Origin: JALHNI01 sp965229305
GTDB lineage: Bacteria > Acidobacteriota > Terriglobia > Bryobacterales > Bryobacteraceae
Assembly: GCA_965229305.1 (NCBI GenBank)
Contig: CBDDIZ010000019.1
Coordinates: forward strand, 43,689 to 107,688
DNA: 64,000 bases
Direction: 5' to 3'
The notes below the pieces were generated by a model. That model had not been told where the DNA came from, ran no database searches, and saw only the letters and a list, made by a program, of their open reading frames with translations. Shown piece by piece: positions 1 through 8,828 of this stretch; the first letter of the stretch is position 1; each line of letters starts with the position of its first letter. Both the position numbers and the translations under genes were made by a program.

Positions 1-1400
1 TTAGAATTCCAGACCGCCGCGGCCACCGCCACACTCCATCGCGGCCCCACGGCCATGCGGACCGAAAATAACCGGTCCCCCGGCTCGCCCTTCCCCACCA
101 CCGCCGCTACGGCCTTCCCCACCGCCATCCCCAGATCGCTCACCGCCCCCACCCGCAGTTGGCCTCCCACGCTCACTGGATAGGTCGCGTAGTAAGTTGT
201 CCCCGTGGACTCGATCGCCACCGCTTGCAAGGCGGCCGGCAAGCTGAGCTCATAGACAAAACGATTCTGGGCCGGCCGCCAGCGCAGCAGAAAACCGCCC
301 TCGTTCGTGATCATGCCGCCGGACGGCGTGTAAGTGACGCCTCCGGCGACCAACTCGCCGTTAGCGGTGCCCGTTTGCACCGTGACGCTCGAACTTTGTT
401 CCAACGGCGCGTAAGTCGCGGACCGCAGCTTGCCCGTCTCTCGTTCGAGCCACAGGAAAACCGAACTCTGCGCCGCCCGCAAACGCGCCCCGGGCGCATC
501 GCTCGACACGGGCAAATCCGCTGAACGGGTCCAGCCGACCACCGCCAAGCCGCCCTCGAGCGGCACTGCCGCACGGGCCTCGTCGCATTCGGACCCACCC
601 ACGGTCGTCACCCACACCGGCACCCCGTCTTCGCCGTATCGCACCGCCTGAATCTCACAGCGCGCCGTGCTGACCTGATAACGATTCCCGTCCGGCCCTT
701 TCTCCGACCAAATGCCACTCCCGAACGAATCGGCGTAGTTCGGAAAGCTCACCTGGAATTCGGCCGGCCGGCTCGCATCCAACCCCGGCGCGGACAACGT
801 CAGCAAATCCTTCCCCGCGATCTGCAACGACGCCGGCAGACTCACGCCACCTTGCGTCGCCTCCACCGTCACGATGAACACCCCGGGCAACGCTCCCCCG
901 GTGAACCAGATCCCGCCCGGGCCTTCGAACGGCGCATCGCCCAGATTCCGGAACCGCAACTGCACCGCCGCCAAATCTGCCCCCGCCCCGACGGACAACG
1001 CCAGCCGGGAACGCCCGACGATCGCTCCGGAAACTAAGGTCTGGTTGAGCGTCGTCCACTCGGCGTCCACGCCGCGATAGACGCCCGGCACGCGCACGGA
1101 GCGGTACTGCCGCAGACCGGTCGTCCACTTGGCGGAGTCCTTACCCACATAGGTCTGATACAAGGTCGCTAGCGGCTCCCTCGCCTCCGGCCTCGCGCTC
1201 GCCGCCGCCCCCTCGATCACCACCTCCACGCCCCGCCGCAATCGCAGCGCGTTCCGCGTGTAGGCGAGCACCTCATCGCCGATGCGTTGGAAGTACAGCA
1301 CCTCCGCCGGCATCTGCCCCGTGTTGGGCTCCACCCCGAACACCGTCTGCCCCACCGCCGCCAACTGGGCGGTCACGAAGAGAACAACCACTCGAACCAC
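1..1400 (-). CDS. Secreted SBBP-type surface protein, 3' end outside window
   Basis: An open frame of about 466 codons runs on the minus strand from a GTG at 1400 to the window edge without a stop, so the C-terminus is missing. The first ~18 residues are hydrophobic and end near AVGQ, like a short signal peptide. The next region has the pattern EPNTGQMPAEVLYFQR followed by a YQTYVGKDSAKW-type stretch and VRVPGVYRGVD, which resembles the N-terminal domain that precedes SBBP beta-propeller repeats in acidobacterial surface proteins. The rest is beta-rich and Gly/Thr/Val-rich, as in extracellular proteins. No Shine-Dalgarno is clear; a TAGAGT hexamer lies at 1407-1412, 6 nt before the GTG. Function is unknown; adhesion or surface-layer roles would be guesses. 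Confidence 0.6.
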   Translation of the reverse strand, partial: MVRVVVLFVTAQLAAVGQTVFGVEPNTGQMPAEVLYFQRIGDEVLAYTRNALRLRRGVEVVIEGAAASARPEAREPLATLYQTYVGKDSAKWTTGLRQYRSVRVPGVYRGVDAEWTTLNQTLVSGAIVGRSRLALSVGAGADLAAVQLRFRNLGDAPFEGPGGIWFTGGALPGVFIVTVEATQGGVSLPASLQIAGKDLLTLSAPGLDASRPAEFQVSFPNYADSFGSGIWSEKGPDGNRYQVSTARCEIQAVRYGEDGVPVWVTTVGGSECDEARAAVPLEGGLAVVGWTRSADLPVSSDAPGARLRAAQSSVFLWLERETGKLRSATYAPLEQSSSVTVQTGTANGELVAGGVTYTPSGGMITNEGGFLLRWRPAQNRFVYELSLPAALQAVAIESTGTTYYATYPVSVGGQLRVGAVSDLGMAVGKAVAAVVGKGEPGDRLFSVRMAVGPRWSVAVAAAVWNS

Positions 1401-1691
1401 ACCTTCACTCTAATCGGCCCCACTGCCCGCGATCCTCCCTCAGATGTAAACCTTGCGATCCCGATGCTCGCCGCATTCCTGATGTTGCAACTAACTCGCA
1501 ACTCGCAATTTTCAGCGCGACTCATCGCAATTACAGAGCGTCATCCGCCTAATAATGGCTGAACTGAGGGATACATCCACAAAACAGAGTCGCTCGTCGA
1601 CCCTGTCTTCATCCGGCGCCATTTTCGCCCCGCCTTCGGAAAATCGCCGCACCAATTTTCCTCAAGTCGTGTAACAATACGTCAAATCAGT
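1401..1691. other. Divergent intergenic region
   Basis: This 291-bp stretch separates the minus-strand surface protein from the plus-strand ECF sigma gene and is clearly richer in A and T than its surroundings. It must hold promoters for both directions. It contains a short tandem duplication, ACTCGCA twice at 1494-1507, and a GTAAC element at 1671-1675 close to the sigma gene. No ORF, hairpin terminator or RNA gene is recognisable in it. Confidence 0.5.
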
Positions 1692-2252
1692 TTGAAAGAT
1701 CGGGGCGAGATTACTGCACTCCTGAATCGGTTGGCGGCCGGCGACAAGTCAGCCGAAGCGGAGTTAATGCCGCACGTTTATACGGAGCTCAAGCGCCTCG
1801 CCGCCAGTTATCTCCGTCGCGAACGCGAAGGTCATACCCTGCAGGCGACAGCGTTAGTCCACGAGGCTTACCTCAAGCTCGCTCGTCTCGACGAACTTGA
1901 GTGGCAGAATCGCAACCATTTCTTCGCCGTCGCCGCCACCGTCATGCGACGCATCCTCACCGACCACGCCCGGCAACATCGCGCGGCCCGTCGCGGTGCC
2001 GGACGCGCCAAGCTCAATATCGACGATGTCGTCGTCATCGGTCCCTCGCCCTCCAGTGAAATCGATGCTCTCGACGAGGCCCTCACCCGGCTGGCTGCCT
2101 TCGCCCCCCGGCAAGCCAAAGTGGTCGAAATGCGTTTCTTCGGCGGCATGACCGAAGACGAAATCGCCGAGATACTGAATCTCTCCTCCCGCACCATCAA
2201 GCGGGACTGGATCATCGCCCGCGCCTGGCTCTACGGAGAACTCGCCTCATGA
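1692..2252 (+). CDS. ECF-type RNA polymerase sigma factor
   Basis: A 186-residue protein of the ECF sigma-70 type common in Acidobacteria and Planctomycetes. The N-terminal half carries sigma region 2 (LVHEAYLKLA and HFFAVAATVMRRILTDHARQ, residues ~54-95). The C-terminal half has the region 4 helix-turn-helix (FFGGMTEDEIAEILNLSSRT, residues ~153-172). It would direct RNA polymerase to a small regulon. The start chosen is TTG at 1692; no good Shine-Dalgarno is visible. Its stop overlaps the start of the downstream Ser/Thr kinase by 4 bp (ATGA), so the two are co-translated. There is no adjacent zinc-finger anti-sigma gene, so the kinase is the likely regulator, as for known kinase-linked ECF groups. 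Confidence 0.9.
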   Translation: MKDRGEITALLNRLAAGDKSAEAELMPHVYTELKRLAASYLRREREGHTLQATALVHEAYLKLARLDELEWQNRNHFFAVAATVMRRILTDHARQHRAARRGAGRAKLNIDDVVVIGPSPSSEIDALDEALTRLAAFAPRQAKVVEMRFFGGMTEDEIAEILNLSSRTIKRDWIIARAWLYGELAS

Positions 2253-5116
2253 CCGCCGACCGCTGGGCTCGCATTCACGACCTCTTCGAGCTCTGCCTCG
2301 ACCAGCCTCCCGAGTCCCGCGCGTCGTTCCTCGCCAATCAATCCGTCGATCCCGATATTCGAACCGAAGTCGAAAAGCTCCTCCAGCAGGACCGCATCGC
2401 TGGCAGCTTCATGGCCGAGTCGCCTGACCTCGTCAAAGAACTCCGCGCCGCCCCCCGGTCTCAGTTCTCCCCCGGTGACCGTCTCGGTCAACGCTTCGAG
2501 TTACTCCGCCTCATCGGACGCGGCGGGATGGGCGAAGTCTACGCCGCCCTCGACGTCGACCTCGAAGAACAAGTCGCCATTAAAGTTCTCCACGCCGACT
2601 TACTCACCGACGCCGGCGCCACCCAGCGCTTCCGCCGCGAGTTACAGCTCGCCCGCAAAGTCACCCACCCCAACGTCTGCCGCCTCTTCGATCTCGGCCG
2701 CCACCCCACCCCTCAAGGCGATGTCTTCTTCCTCACCATGGAACTCGTCGAAGGCGAAACCCTGGCCGAACGCCTCCGCCGCGGCCCGTTCACCGTCGAC
2801 GAAGCCCGCCCCATCGTCGAGCAGCTTCTCCACGGACTCTCCGCCGCCCACCACGCCGGCATCATCCACCGGGATCTCAAGCCCTCGAACGTCATGCTCA
2901 CCGGCCCCCGCGCCGTCATCATGGACTTCGGCCTCGCCCGCCGCGACACCTCGCTCACCGACGGATCACTCACCAGTTCCGGCAAGGTCCTCGGCACCCT
3001 CGACTACATGGCCCCCGAGCAGCTCCGCGGCGAGCCGGTCACCGAACGCACCGACCTCTACGCCCTCGGCTTGATCCTCTACGAGATGCTCACCGGCACC
3101 CGCCCCTTCGCCCGCGCCGATTCGGTCGCCAGCGCCCTCGCCCGTCTAACCGAATCGCCCGCCAAGCTGCCGGCTAGGGCTCCGAAAAATTGGGCCCGCA
3201 CCGCCGCCGCCCTACTCGAGCCGGACCCTCAACACCGCCCCGCCTCCGCCCCCCAAGTCCTCGAGCACCTCCGCGGCCCAGGTCCCCGCCGCCGCCTCAC
3301 CCGCCGTCAACTCGCCACCGCCGCCGCGATTTCTGCGGGTGGCTTGTCACTTTATTGGGGTGGATTGCGCTTAATTGAACACAACCGGATTCGCCTACCG
3401 GAAGGTGCGGCAGTTTTCTTGAACGAACTTCAAAACAGTACGGATAAACCCGAGATGGGTGCCCTCCAGGAGCTCATACGCGCCTCGCTTCAGCAGTCCA
3501 CCTGGATCAATCTGCTCGACAGTTCGCGCCTGCGTGAAGTTTTGACTCAAATGGGCAAAGCCGGCGCTCCGACGGCAGAGGCGATTCGGGAGGCTGCCTG
3601 GCGATTGGGCGTTCATCTGATTGTGTTCACCTCCGTCACCGCCATCGGCTCGGCGTACTCGCTCAACGTCAGCCTGGAGTCCCGAGGCAGTTCGCCGGGA
3701 AGTCCCCGGACCAATCAAATCCAGGCCTTCTCCTTTCAGGATCAAAGGACTCGTTACTCTGCGGCCCACGATGCCTCAGTTTGGATTCGGACCCATGCCG
3801 GCGAATCTGCTTCGGCACTCCAAGGCGCTGACCGACTGCCGGAGGACGTCACCACTCCCTCCTGGGAAGCTTTGACCTTCCTGAGTAAAGCTGACCAGCT
3901 CGCCCGCGACCTACGCCGCGACGACGCGCTCCTGATGCTCGACTCCGCGCTCGACAAAGACCCCGAATTCACGCTTGCCGCCATGCGCAAAGCTGACCTC
4001 CTAATGTCCATGAACCGGCAGCGCGAAGCTCTCGGTGCATGGGACAAAGCCATCACTCTACTGCCCCGCCGGGCCATCACTCGTCGCGAAGAGCTGCGCA
4101 CCCGCGGAATGTATGCCTTCGATCGTGGCGAGCGGGAGGAGGCGGACCGCTTCTTCGCCACTTGGGCCTTGGAATATCCACAGGATGCGCGCCCGCTCTT
4201 GTATCGAACAATTCCCCTTCTTGAAATGGGCAGAGCGGGAGATGCGGTTCGGAATCTAGAACAGGCCGCCCGTCTCGATCCAATGTCGCTTTCAATTCAG
4301 GGTCAATTGGTCAATTCTCACTTAGCCGCTGAGAATTATTCCGCCAGTCTCGCCGCCATTGCTCGGATGGAGAGCCTCGGTGGCACTCAACGCGCCGCTT
4401 TCAAGCGCGGGATCCACGACTACTGCGCGGGAGACTACTCCGGCGCCTTGCGTCGCTTCGCGGAGCTGAGAAAGGTCGAAAGCGCGCGGAAATCTGCTTC
4501 TCTACATCTCGCGATGGTGCTGATGGATGTCGACCTCCCCGGTAAGGCGATCGCCGCCCTGGGACCAGCCTTATCAAATACGCAACCCGCCGCTCTCTTT
4601 TGCTCCGCCTATGCCCATCTCCGCCTCGGCGACGCCGCCCAAGCCGTTCGTTTGGCGCGCCTCGCGTGGGCCCAGGAAGCCGGCCCTACTGCCGTTATGC
4701 ACTACGGGACCATCCTCGCCCGCGCCGGAGTGGTAAACGATGCTCGTGCGGCGATCCAGCTTCCTTCTTCGCTGACTAACGTACGTTCTTACCTGATCGC
4801 CACCCACCGCGTTGCCGGAGAAATTGCCATGCAGGAGGGCCGCGATAGTGACGCGGTGGCCGAGTTCCGCAACGCGGCGAAGCTCGAACCGCGGATGTCG
4901 CCACGACTTTACTTAGCCCGCTTCAAAAAAGAGCGGTCAGCGACGTTTGACGACGTTCAGCGTCAAGCTTTGCTTTGTCCAGTTCTGAACTGGATCGCCC
5001 CGATGAGCGAAGAGCCCGGATGCTTTGGGGATTCAATCCGCTCCACAGACGCCTCTCGGCCGGGGATCGAGCAACACCGAGTCAATCTTGCCCTAGCGAA
5101 ATCGTGGGCAGCCTAA
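2249..5116 (+). CDS. Membrane Ser/Thr protein kinase with TolB-like and TPR regions
   Basis: A 955-residue Hanks-type kinase. The first ~75 residues are the helical leader typical of acidobacterial kinases. The kinase domain spans about residues 82-345, with the P-loop GRGGMGEV, VAIK lysine, catalytic HRDLKPSN (H207, D209) and DFGLA. A single membrane segment follows a RRRLTRRQ stretch near residue 355. After it comes a region resembling the TolB-like/FlgO-type domain (AVFLNELQN to VFTSV), then many TPR-like helices to the C-terminus. This topology puts the kinase in the cytoplasm and the repeats outside. The ATG overlaps the sigma-factor stop by 4 bp, so the kinase probably controls that sigma factor or shares its signal. 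Ends 41 bp before the next gene. Confidence 0.9.
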   Translation: MTADRWARIHDLFELCLDQPPESRASFLANQSVDPDIRTEVEKLLQQDRIAGSFMAESPDLVKELRAAPRSQFSPGDRLGQRFELLRLIGRGGMGEVYAALDVDLEEQVAIKVLHADLLTDAGATQRFRRELQLARKVTHPNVCRLFDLGRHPTPQGDVFFLTMELVEGETLAERLRRGPFTVDEARPIVEQLLHGLSAAHHAGIIHRDLKPSNVMLTGPRAVIMDFGLARRDTSLTDGSLTSSGKVLGTLDYMAPEQLRGEPVTERTDLYALGLILYEMLTGTRPFARADSVASALARLTESPAKLPARAPKNWARTAAALLEPDPQHRPASAPQVLEHLRGPGPRRRLTRRQLATAAAISAGGLSLYWGGLRLIEHNRIRLPEGAAVFLNELQNSTDKPEMGALQELIRASLQQSTWINLLDSSRLREVLTQMGKAGAPTAEAIREAAWRLGVHLIVFTSVTAIGSAYSLNVSLESRGSSPGSPRTNQIQAFSFQDQRTRYSAAHDASVWIRTHAGESASALQGADRLPEDVTTPSWEALTFLSKADQLARDLRRDDALLMLDSALDKDPEFTLAAMRKADLLMSMNRQREALGAWDKAITLLPRRAITRREELRTRGMYAFDRGEREEADRFFATWALEYPQDARPLLYRTIPLLEMGRAGDAVRNLEQAARLDPMSLSIQGQLVNSHLAAENYSASLAAIARMESLGGTQRAAFKRGIHDYCAGDYSGALRRFAELRKVESARKSASLHLAMVLMDVDLPGKAIAALGPALSNTQPAALFCSAYAHLRLGDAAQAVRLARLAWAQEAGPTAVMHYGTILARAGVVNDARAAIQLPSSLTNVRSYLIATHRVAGEIAMQEGRDSDAVAEFRNAAKLEPRMSPRLYLARFKKERSATFDDVQRQALLCPVLNWIAPMSEEPGCFGDSIRSTDASRPGIEQHRVNLALAKSWAA

Positions 5117-5157
5117 CCGCAGTAGCTTGACACTTTCATTGAATTGGAGATTACACC

Positions 5158-5520
5158 ATGGCTCACCTGCCATACGAGAACGTAGCAGCCCTCCTTTGGA
5201 CACTGACGAGGGCCAACCTGAATTCCCAATACGGCTGCACTAACCCGCCTGCTGGCGTGCAACCTCGTGATTTTTCCGCGATTAGTGAGGTCATTCGACA
5301 GGATCCTCGCTTTCTCACGACGATTAACAACGCCAAGGTCTTTTTCGAGAGGGTGCTGGTCGTCGGTCGGACTCTCCCAGGAAGCGGCTGGACGGGGACG
5401 GATTGTGATCTTCAGGAGTCACAACTGACGGCTATCGCCAACCTGGAAGGACTTGCTCGCGTGCTCACCAGTCCCCCGACTACGCGCGCGCCGTTACAGC
5501 GCGAAACACCGATTGAATAG
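5158..5520 (+). CDS. Hypothetical protein, 120 aa
   Basis: A small protein of unknown family. The ATG follows GGAG with a 7-nt spacing (5146-5149), a good ribosome binding site. It has no signal peptide or membrane segment. It contains two cysteines, a predicted helical first half (NVAALLWTLTRANLNSQYGC) and a Pro/Thr-rich tail. It starts 41 bp after the kinase stop on the same strand and precedes a glycosyltransferase by 60 bp, so it may belong to either transcription unit. I do not recognise it; a substrate or partner of the upstream kinase is only a guess. Confidence 0.6.
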   Translation: MAHLPYENVAALLWTLTRANLNSQYGCTNPPAGVQPRDFSAISEVIRQDPRFLTTINNAKVFFERVLVVGRTLPGSGWTGTDCDLQESQLTAIANLEGLARVLTSPPTTRAPLQRETPIE

Positions 5521-5580
5521 TACCTCTCGCAGCCGCGAGCGGCAGCGAACTCTAGAACGCTGCTTCAGGGGTAAGGTGTC

Positions 5581-6450
5581 ATGTCGAAACGCCTGCTGAT
5601 TCGTCCCGGTGGAATCGGCGATTGTATAGTTACGTTTCCAGCCATACGATCTCTCCTCCAGTATGAAACGGAGCTCTGGATTTCGGCGCCCTGCGTACCC
5701 CTGGCACGCAGCCTCTGCCACGCACAATCGCTCACCGAAGTGGGATTTCCGCTTCTCGGATACGTAAGCGGCGGAATCGTCGAACGCCTGAAAGACCGCC
5801 TCGCTCAGTTCTCCCAAGTGATCGCCTGGTATCCCTATGACACAAGGGAGATCGATCAACTGAAACACTACAGCAGGAGTCTAGCCGTCCTGCGCTGCAC
5901 GCCATCCGAGGAGTCTGGTCTCCATGCTATTGACTTCCATCTGGGCCAGATCGCCAAGTGCCTGGGTGTATGCCCTGGAAACCATGGAGCGTTGCCGGAC
6001 CCCGCTGATGATTCGGAAAGAACATTTATCGCGTTACAGCCCTTCGCCAGCAGCAGGAACCGCGAGTGGCCTTTGAGTAACTACCTGGCTTTGGAATCGC
6101 GTCTCCTTGAATTCGCTCCCGTCAAATGGATCGTCGATCCGTCCAGGCTTCCGTTTCCCTTTCACCCGGCGGGAGAGATCCTGGCCGACTCCAATTTGGA
6201 CATCGCAGCGGCCCGACTACGCAAGGCGGCGGTGTACGTCGGCGGTGACACCGGTATTAGTCATTTGGCGGCTTACATGGGTACGCCCGTCGTAGCCCTC
6301 TTTGCGAGCCAGAATCCAAACATTTGGGCACCCCGCGGAGCAGGCGGGACACACGTTCTGCAACGCACGAGCGGCTTAGTTCAAGACATTACGGTCGACG
6401 AGGTGGTGTCCGCGACGCGCTCCTTGTTAACTGGAACGGTCATCTTGTGA
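5581..6450 (+). CDS. Family 9 glycosyltransferase (heptosyltransferase-like)
   Basis: A 289-residue protein with the GT9 hallmarks: an N-terminal LLIRPGGIGDCIVTFPAIRSL-like opening (cf. the GxxGD motif) and a C-terminal GGDTGISHLAAYMGTPVVALF segment, where the conserved D, H and PxxxLF residues of heptosyltransferases lie (residues ~222-242). Family members transfer heptose or related sugars onto lipopolysaccharide cores or other acceptors at the cytoplasmic face. It is somewhat shorter than the usual 320-350 residues. The ATG follows AAGG at 5571-5574. The next gene starts 32 bp after its stop. The acceptor cannot be told from sequence. Confidence 0.8.
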   Translation: MSKRLLIRPGGIGDCIVTFPAIRSLLQYETELWISAPCVPLARSLCHAQSLTEVGFPLLGYVSGGIVERLKDRLAQFSQVIAWYPYDTREIDQLKHYSRSLAVLRCTPSEESGLHAIDFHLGQIAKCLGVCPGNHGALPDPADDSERTFIALQPFASSRNREWPLSNYLALESRLLEFAPVKWIVDPSRLPFPFHPAGEILADSNLDIAAARLRKAAVYVGGDTGISHLAAYMGTPVVALFASQNPNIWAPRGAGGTHVLQRTSGLVQDITVDEVVSATRSLLTGTVIL

Positions 6451-6482
6451 AGGGTGTCTGCTTGTTTCACCGAAATTATCCT

Positions 6483-7757
6483 ATGCGACATCAACGTGCA
6501 AGTCTGCGGCCTTCCGACAAGGTATCCAGGTCAAGTGGTCAGCGGTTCCTGGCAGCCGCGATCCTAATCGCCGGCTTAACCGGCTGCGCACCACCCGCCA
6601 AAGACTCTCCCGCCATAGTTGCCACGGAGGCCCTAACAGATCCCAGCAAGCACGCCTGGGATCTCTTTATCGCGCTGAATCAGCCCGCAACTCTTCTCGC
6701 TCAGTCCCACGGTGAGCAACCTAATCAGCTGCATGCCATAGGCCGTGAGGGCGACCGGGTTTGGGAAAGGTGGCGTTACGCTTATGATGATACTTTTCGC
6801 AAAGATGGCAAAGATCCTGGACCGTGGGACTCCACCACAAAGAAGGGTGAAAAACAGTTACATGTCTCAGCTTCACTGATTGCGCATGGGTTTCCGGAAT
6901 CTGCCGTAGCGAGTAAGTGGCAAGCTTCGTTCAAAGACAAAGCAGCGTTCTCTTTGCTAGAAGTAAACCCCGATCGGCACGGCCTATTCAATCCGGATAA
7001 CTTTCTCGGCGGTGGCGAAACTCGCCTAAATCAGGAGGCTTTTGAATTTATTCGGCGTCAGCGCCTCTACAGTCGGAAAGGGCAGAAACAGCGCTACTTG
7101 GACGCCCACAACAACCGAGCCGTCGTTTCGTTCCCACCAGGATCAATCGTCGTGAAGGCAATCTGGCGCGAGTTCACTTCGGATGAAATCAACCAGGGTG
7201 TTCCGCGAGACTATTACACCAGCGTCAATTCCCAGAACGGCCGAAAGGTCGGCCTGTTGGCACTTCACATCATCACCAAGGAGCTTCCGAATTGGTTCTG
7301 GTGTACCTTCCATCATGTGCAGCCACCGAAACCGGAGTTGCCATCCGTAGATACATATGGGCGCCCTATCGCTCTGAGGCGAACGGTGTGGCGAAATTAC
7401 GCTCTGAGTGGCACGCAAACAGAGTTCGTTGATACGCGCGGCCGGGCGACTCTCCTGTCGGATCGTTTCATCGAAAATGGCTTCCAAGTGTCTTCTTGTA
7501 TCTCCTGTCATGCTATGTCCGCAGTCAGCGTCGATGCCGGCGGTACAATGGCTCGGCTGCAGTTGCCAGTTTTGGAGAATCCGCTTAGAATGAATCCACC
7601 AATCGGCGCGCCTGACTGCAAGCTGTTCTTTAGCGCCGCCCTACCGCCCACATTCTGCTCCGCATCGGGTAGCTTCATTCAACAGGAGTTCATTCACTCA
7701 TTCGGTCTTGCTACCGACGATCTCGACGATGAAGAACCTATCCGACCGGCCCCATAG
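6483..7757 (+). CDS. Lipoprotein with a single c-type haem motif
   Basis: A 424-residue protein starting at ATG 6483; an upstream in-frame start would overlap the GT9 gene and push the signal peptide inward, so I reject it. Residues ~20-38 form a lipoprotein signal peptide ending in the lipobox LTGC. Near residue 339 there is one CISCH motif (CxxCH), the covalent haem c attachment site. The rest has a conserved-looking AWDLFIALNQPA segment and many aromatic residues, as in uncharacterised periplasmic cytochrome c family proteins. It is probably an outer- or inner-membrane-anchored electron-transfer or dehydrogenase-type protein. No axial methionine can be assigned. Follows the GT9 gene by 32 bp. 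Confidence 0.75.
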   Translation: MRHQRASLRPSDKVSRSSGQRFLAAAILIAGLTGCAPPAKDSPAIVATEALTDPSKHAWDLFIALNQPATLLAQSHGEQPNQLHAIGREGDRVWERWRYAYDDTFRKDGKDPGPWDSTTKKGEKQLHVSASLIAHGFPESAVASKWQASFKDKAAFSLLEVNPDRHGLFNPDNFLGGGETRLNQEAFEFIRRQRLYSRKGQKQRYLDAHNNRAVVSFPPGSIVVKAIWREFTSDEINQGVPRDYYTSVNSQNGRKVGLLALHIITKELPNWFWCTFHHVQPPKPELPSVDTYGRPIALRRTVWRNYALSGTQTEFVDTRGRATLLSDRFIENGFQVSSCISCHAMSAVSVDAGGTMARLQLPVLENPLRMNPPIGAPDCKLFFSAALPPTFCSASGSFIQQEFIHSFGLATDDLDDEEPIRPAP

Positions 7758-7834
7758 ACCTTAGAACGCGAAACTCGTTCGAATACCACCCGGCTCCTTT
7801 GCCAGCCGAGCGGCATACTATCTCTATTTGACCG

Positions 7835-8815
7835 TTGCTTGACCTGTTCGGAAAATCCGTTCGCCTAAAGGCCATGCTCCACTCCGCCATCACGGCTTCC
7901 GCCCTGCCTCAACTCGATCACCTGCACGACTCATTTCTGAGCAACCCCCACTTGCCGTTGATCAAGCACTTGGTGACTTGCCTCGAGCCAGATAGGCTGC
8001 GGACGGAGCCGGTGAAGTGGCGGGAATTATGTATTGAGTTCCGCGAACATGCCTTGGCCGCTCTCCTGCTTGAAGATCCCTTCACTCAACGCGCCTTTCG
8101 CAAGCCCTGGGGCTACGCCGGAGATGCCGGCACAATCGACTTGATCTACGGGCATCCCGACGCTGGGCCCGCGATCAGTGGCGCCAGTCCGCTCGGGCAC
8201 TTGATCTACCAGGATGCTGTTGCTCAGCCGCTCCCCGCCGCAATCCGTGGCCGCAAACAAGTCTTCGCGGCGGCTCTCCAGGCCATTCCGGCGGATCATC
8301 CCGCCCGCATTTGCTCTCTTGGTTGCGGCCATCTTCGCGAAGTCGAAGACACATCGGTGACAGGCGGCCTCGAAGGCTGGGCCGAGTATCTGGCCCTCGA
8401 TCAGGATGCTCGTTGTCTTGCATCTCTCCGCGAACGATATTGCCATCCGCTATTCAACTTCGTTCACGATGGCGTGCGCCTCATGCTATCCCCACCCCAG
8501 CATTGGCTGACGAACTTTCATCTCGTCTACGCCGCCGGCCTCTTCGACTATTTGTCCGACCGAATGGCGGCCCGTTTGGTCGCTGGCATGCTATCGATGG
8601 CACGTCCTGACGGCAAGGTGCTCGTCGCCAATCTGCTTCCCGGCATTCCCGACCGCGCCTATATGGAAGCCGCCATGGATTGGTGGCTCATCTATCGTGA
8701 TGAGTCGCAGATGAGCGAACTACTCCAGCTCTGTCCACCCGCCCGCATCGCGCAGTCGCGGATCTTCCGCGATTCTCTCAATTGCGTCGTCTACCTGGAG
8801 ATCACCGCCGCATGA
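7835..8815 (+). CDS. SAM-dependent methyltransferase, PhcB-like
   Basis: A 326-residue class I methyltransferase. The motif RKPWGYAGDAGTIDLIYG (residues ~90-107) matches the KPRGYAGD signature that I associate with a family annotated as 3-hydroxypalmitate methyl ester (EF, PhcB-type) synthesis proteins. The Rossmann part begins near ICSLGCGHLREVE (motif I, residues ~155-167), with an acidic LALDQDARCL strand and LVYAAGLFDYLSD downstream. The substrate is unknown, but neighbours suggest a fatty-acyl compound. The chosen TTG at 7835 is uncertain; ATG 7874 is an alternative. First gene of a closely spaced run: the desaturase begins 13 bp after its stop. Confidence 0.75.
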   Translation: MLDLFGKSVRLKAMLHSAITASALPQLDHLHDSFLSNPHLPLIKHLVTCLEPDRLRTEPVKWRELCIEFREHALAALLLEDPFTQRAFRKPWGYAGDAGTIDLIYGHPDAGPAISGASPLGHLIYQDAVAQPLPAAIRGRKQVFAAALQAIPADHPARICSLGCGHLREVEDTSVTGGLEGWAEYLALDQDARCLASLRERYCHPLFNFVHDGVRLMLSPPQHWLTNFHLVYAAGLFDYLSDRMAARLVAGMLSMARPDGKVLVANLLPGIPDRAYMEAAMDWWLIYRDESQMSELLQLCPPARIAQSRIFRDSLNCVVYLEITAA

Positions 8816-8828
8816 CCTGGAGCGACTC

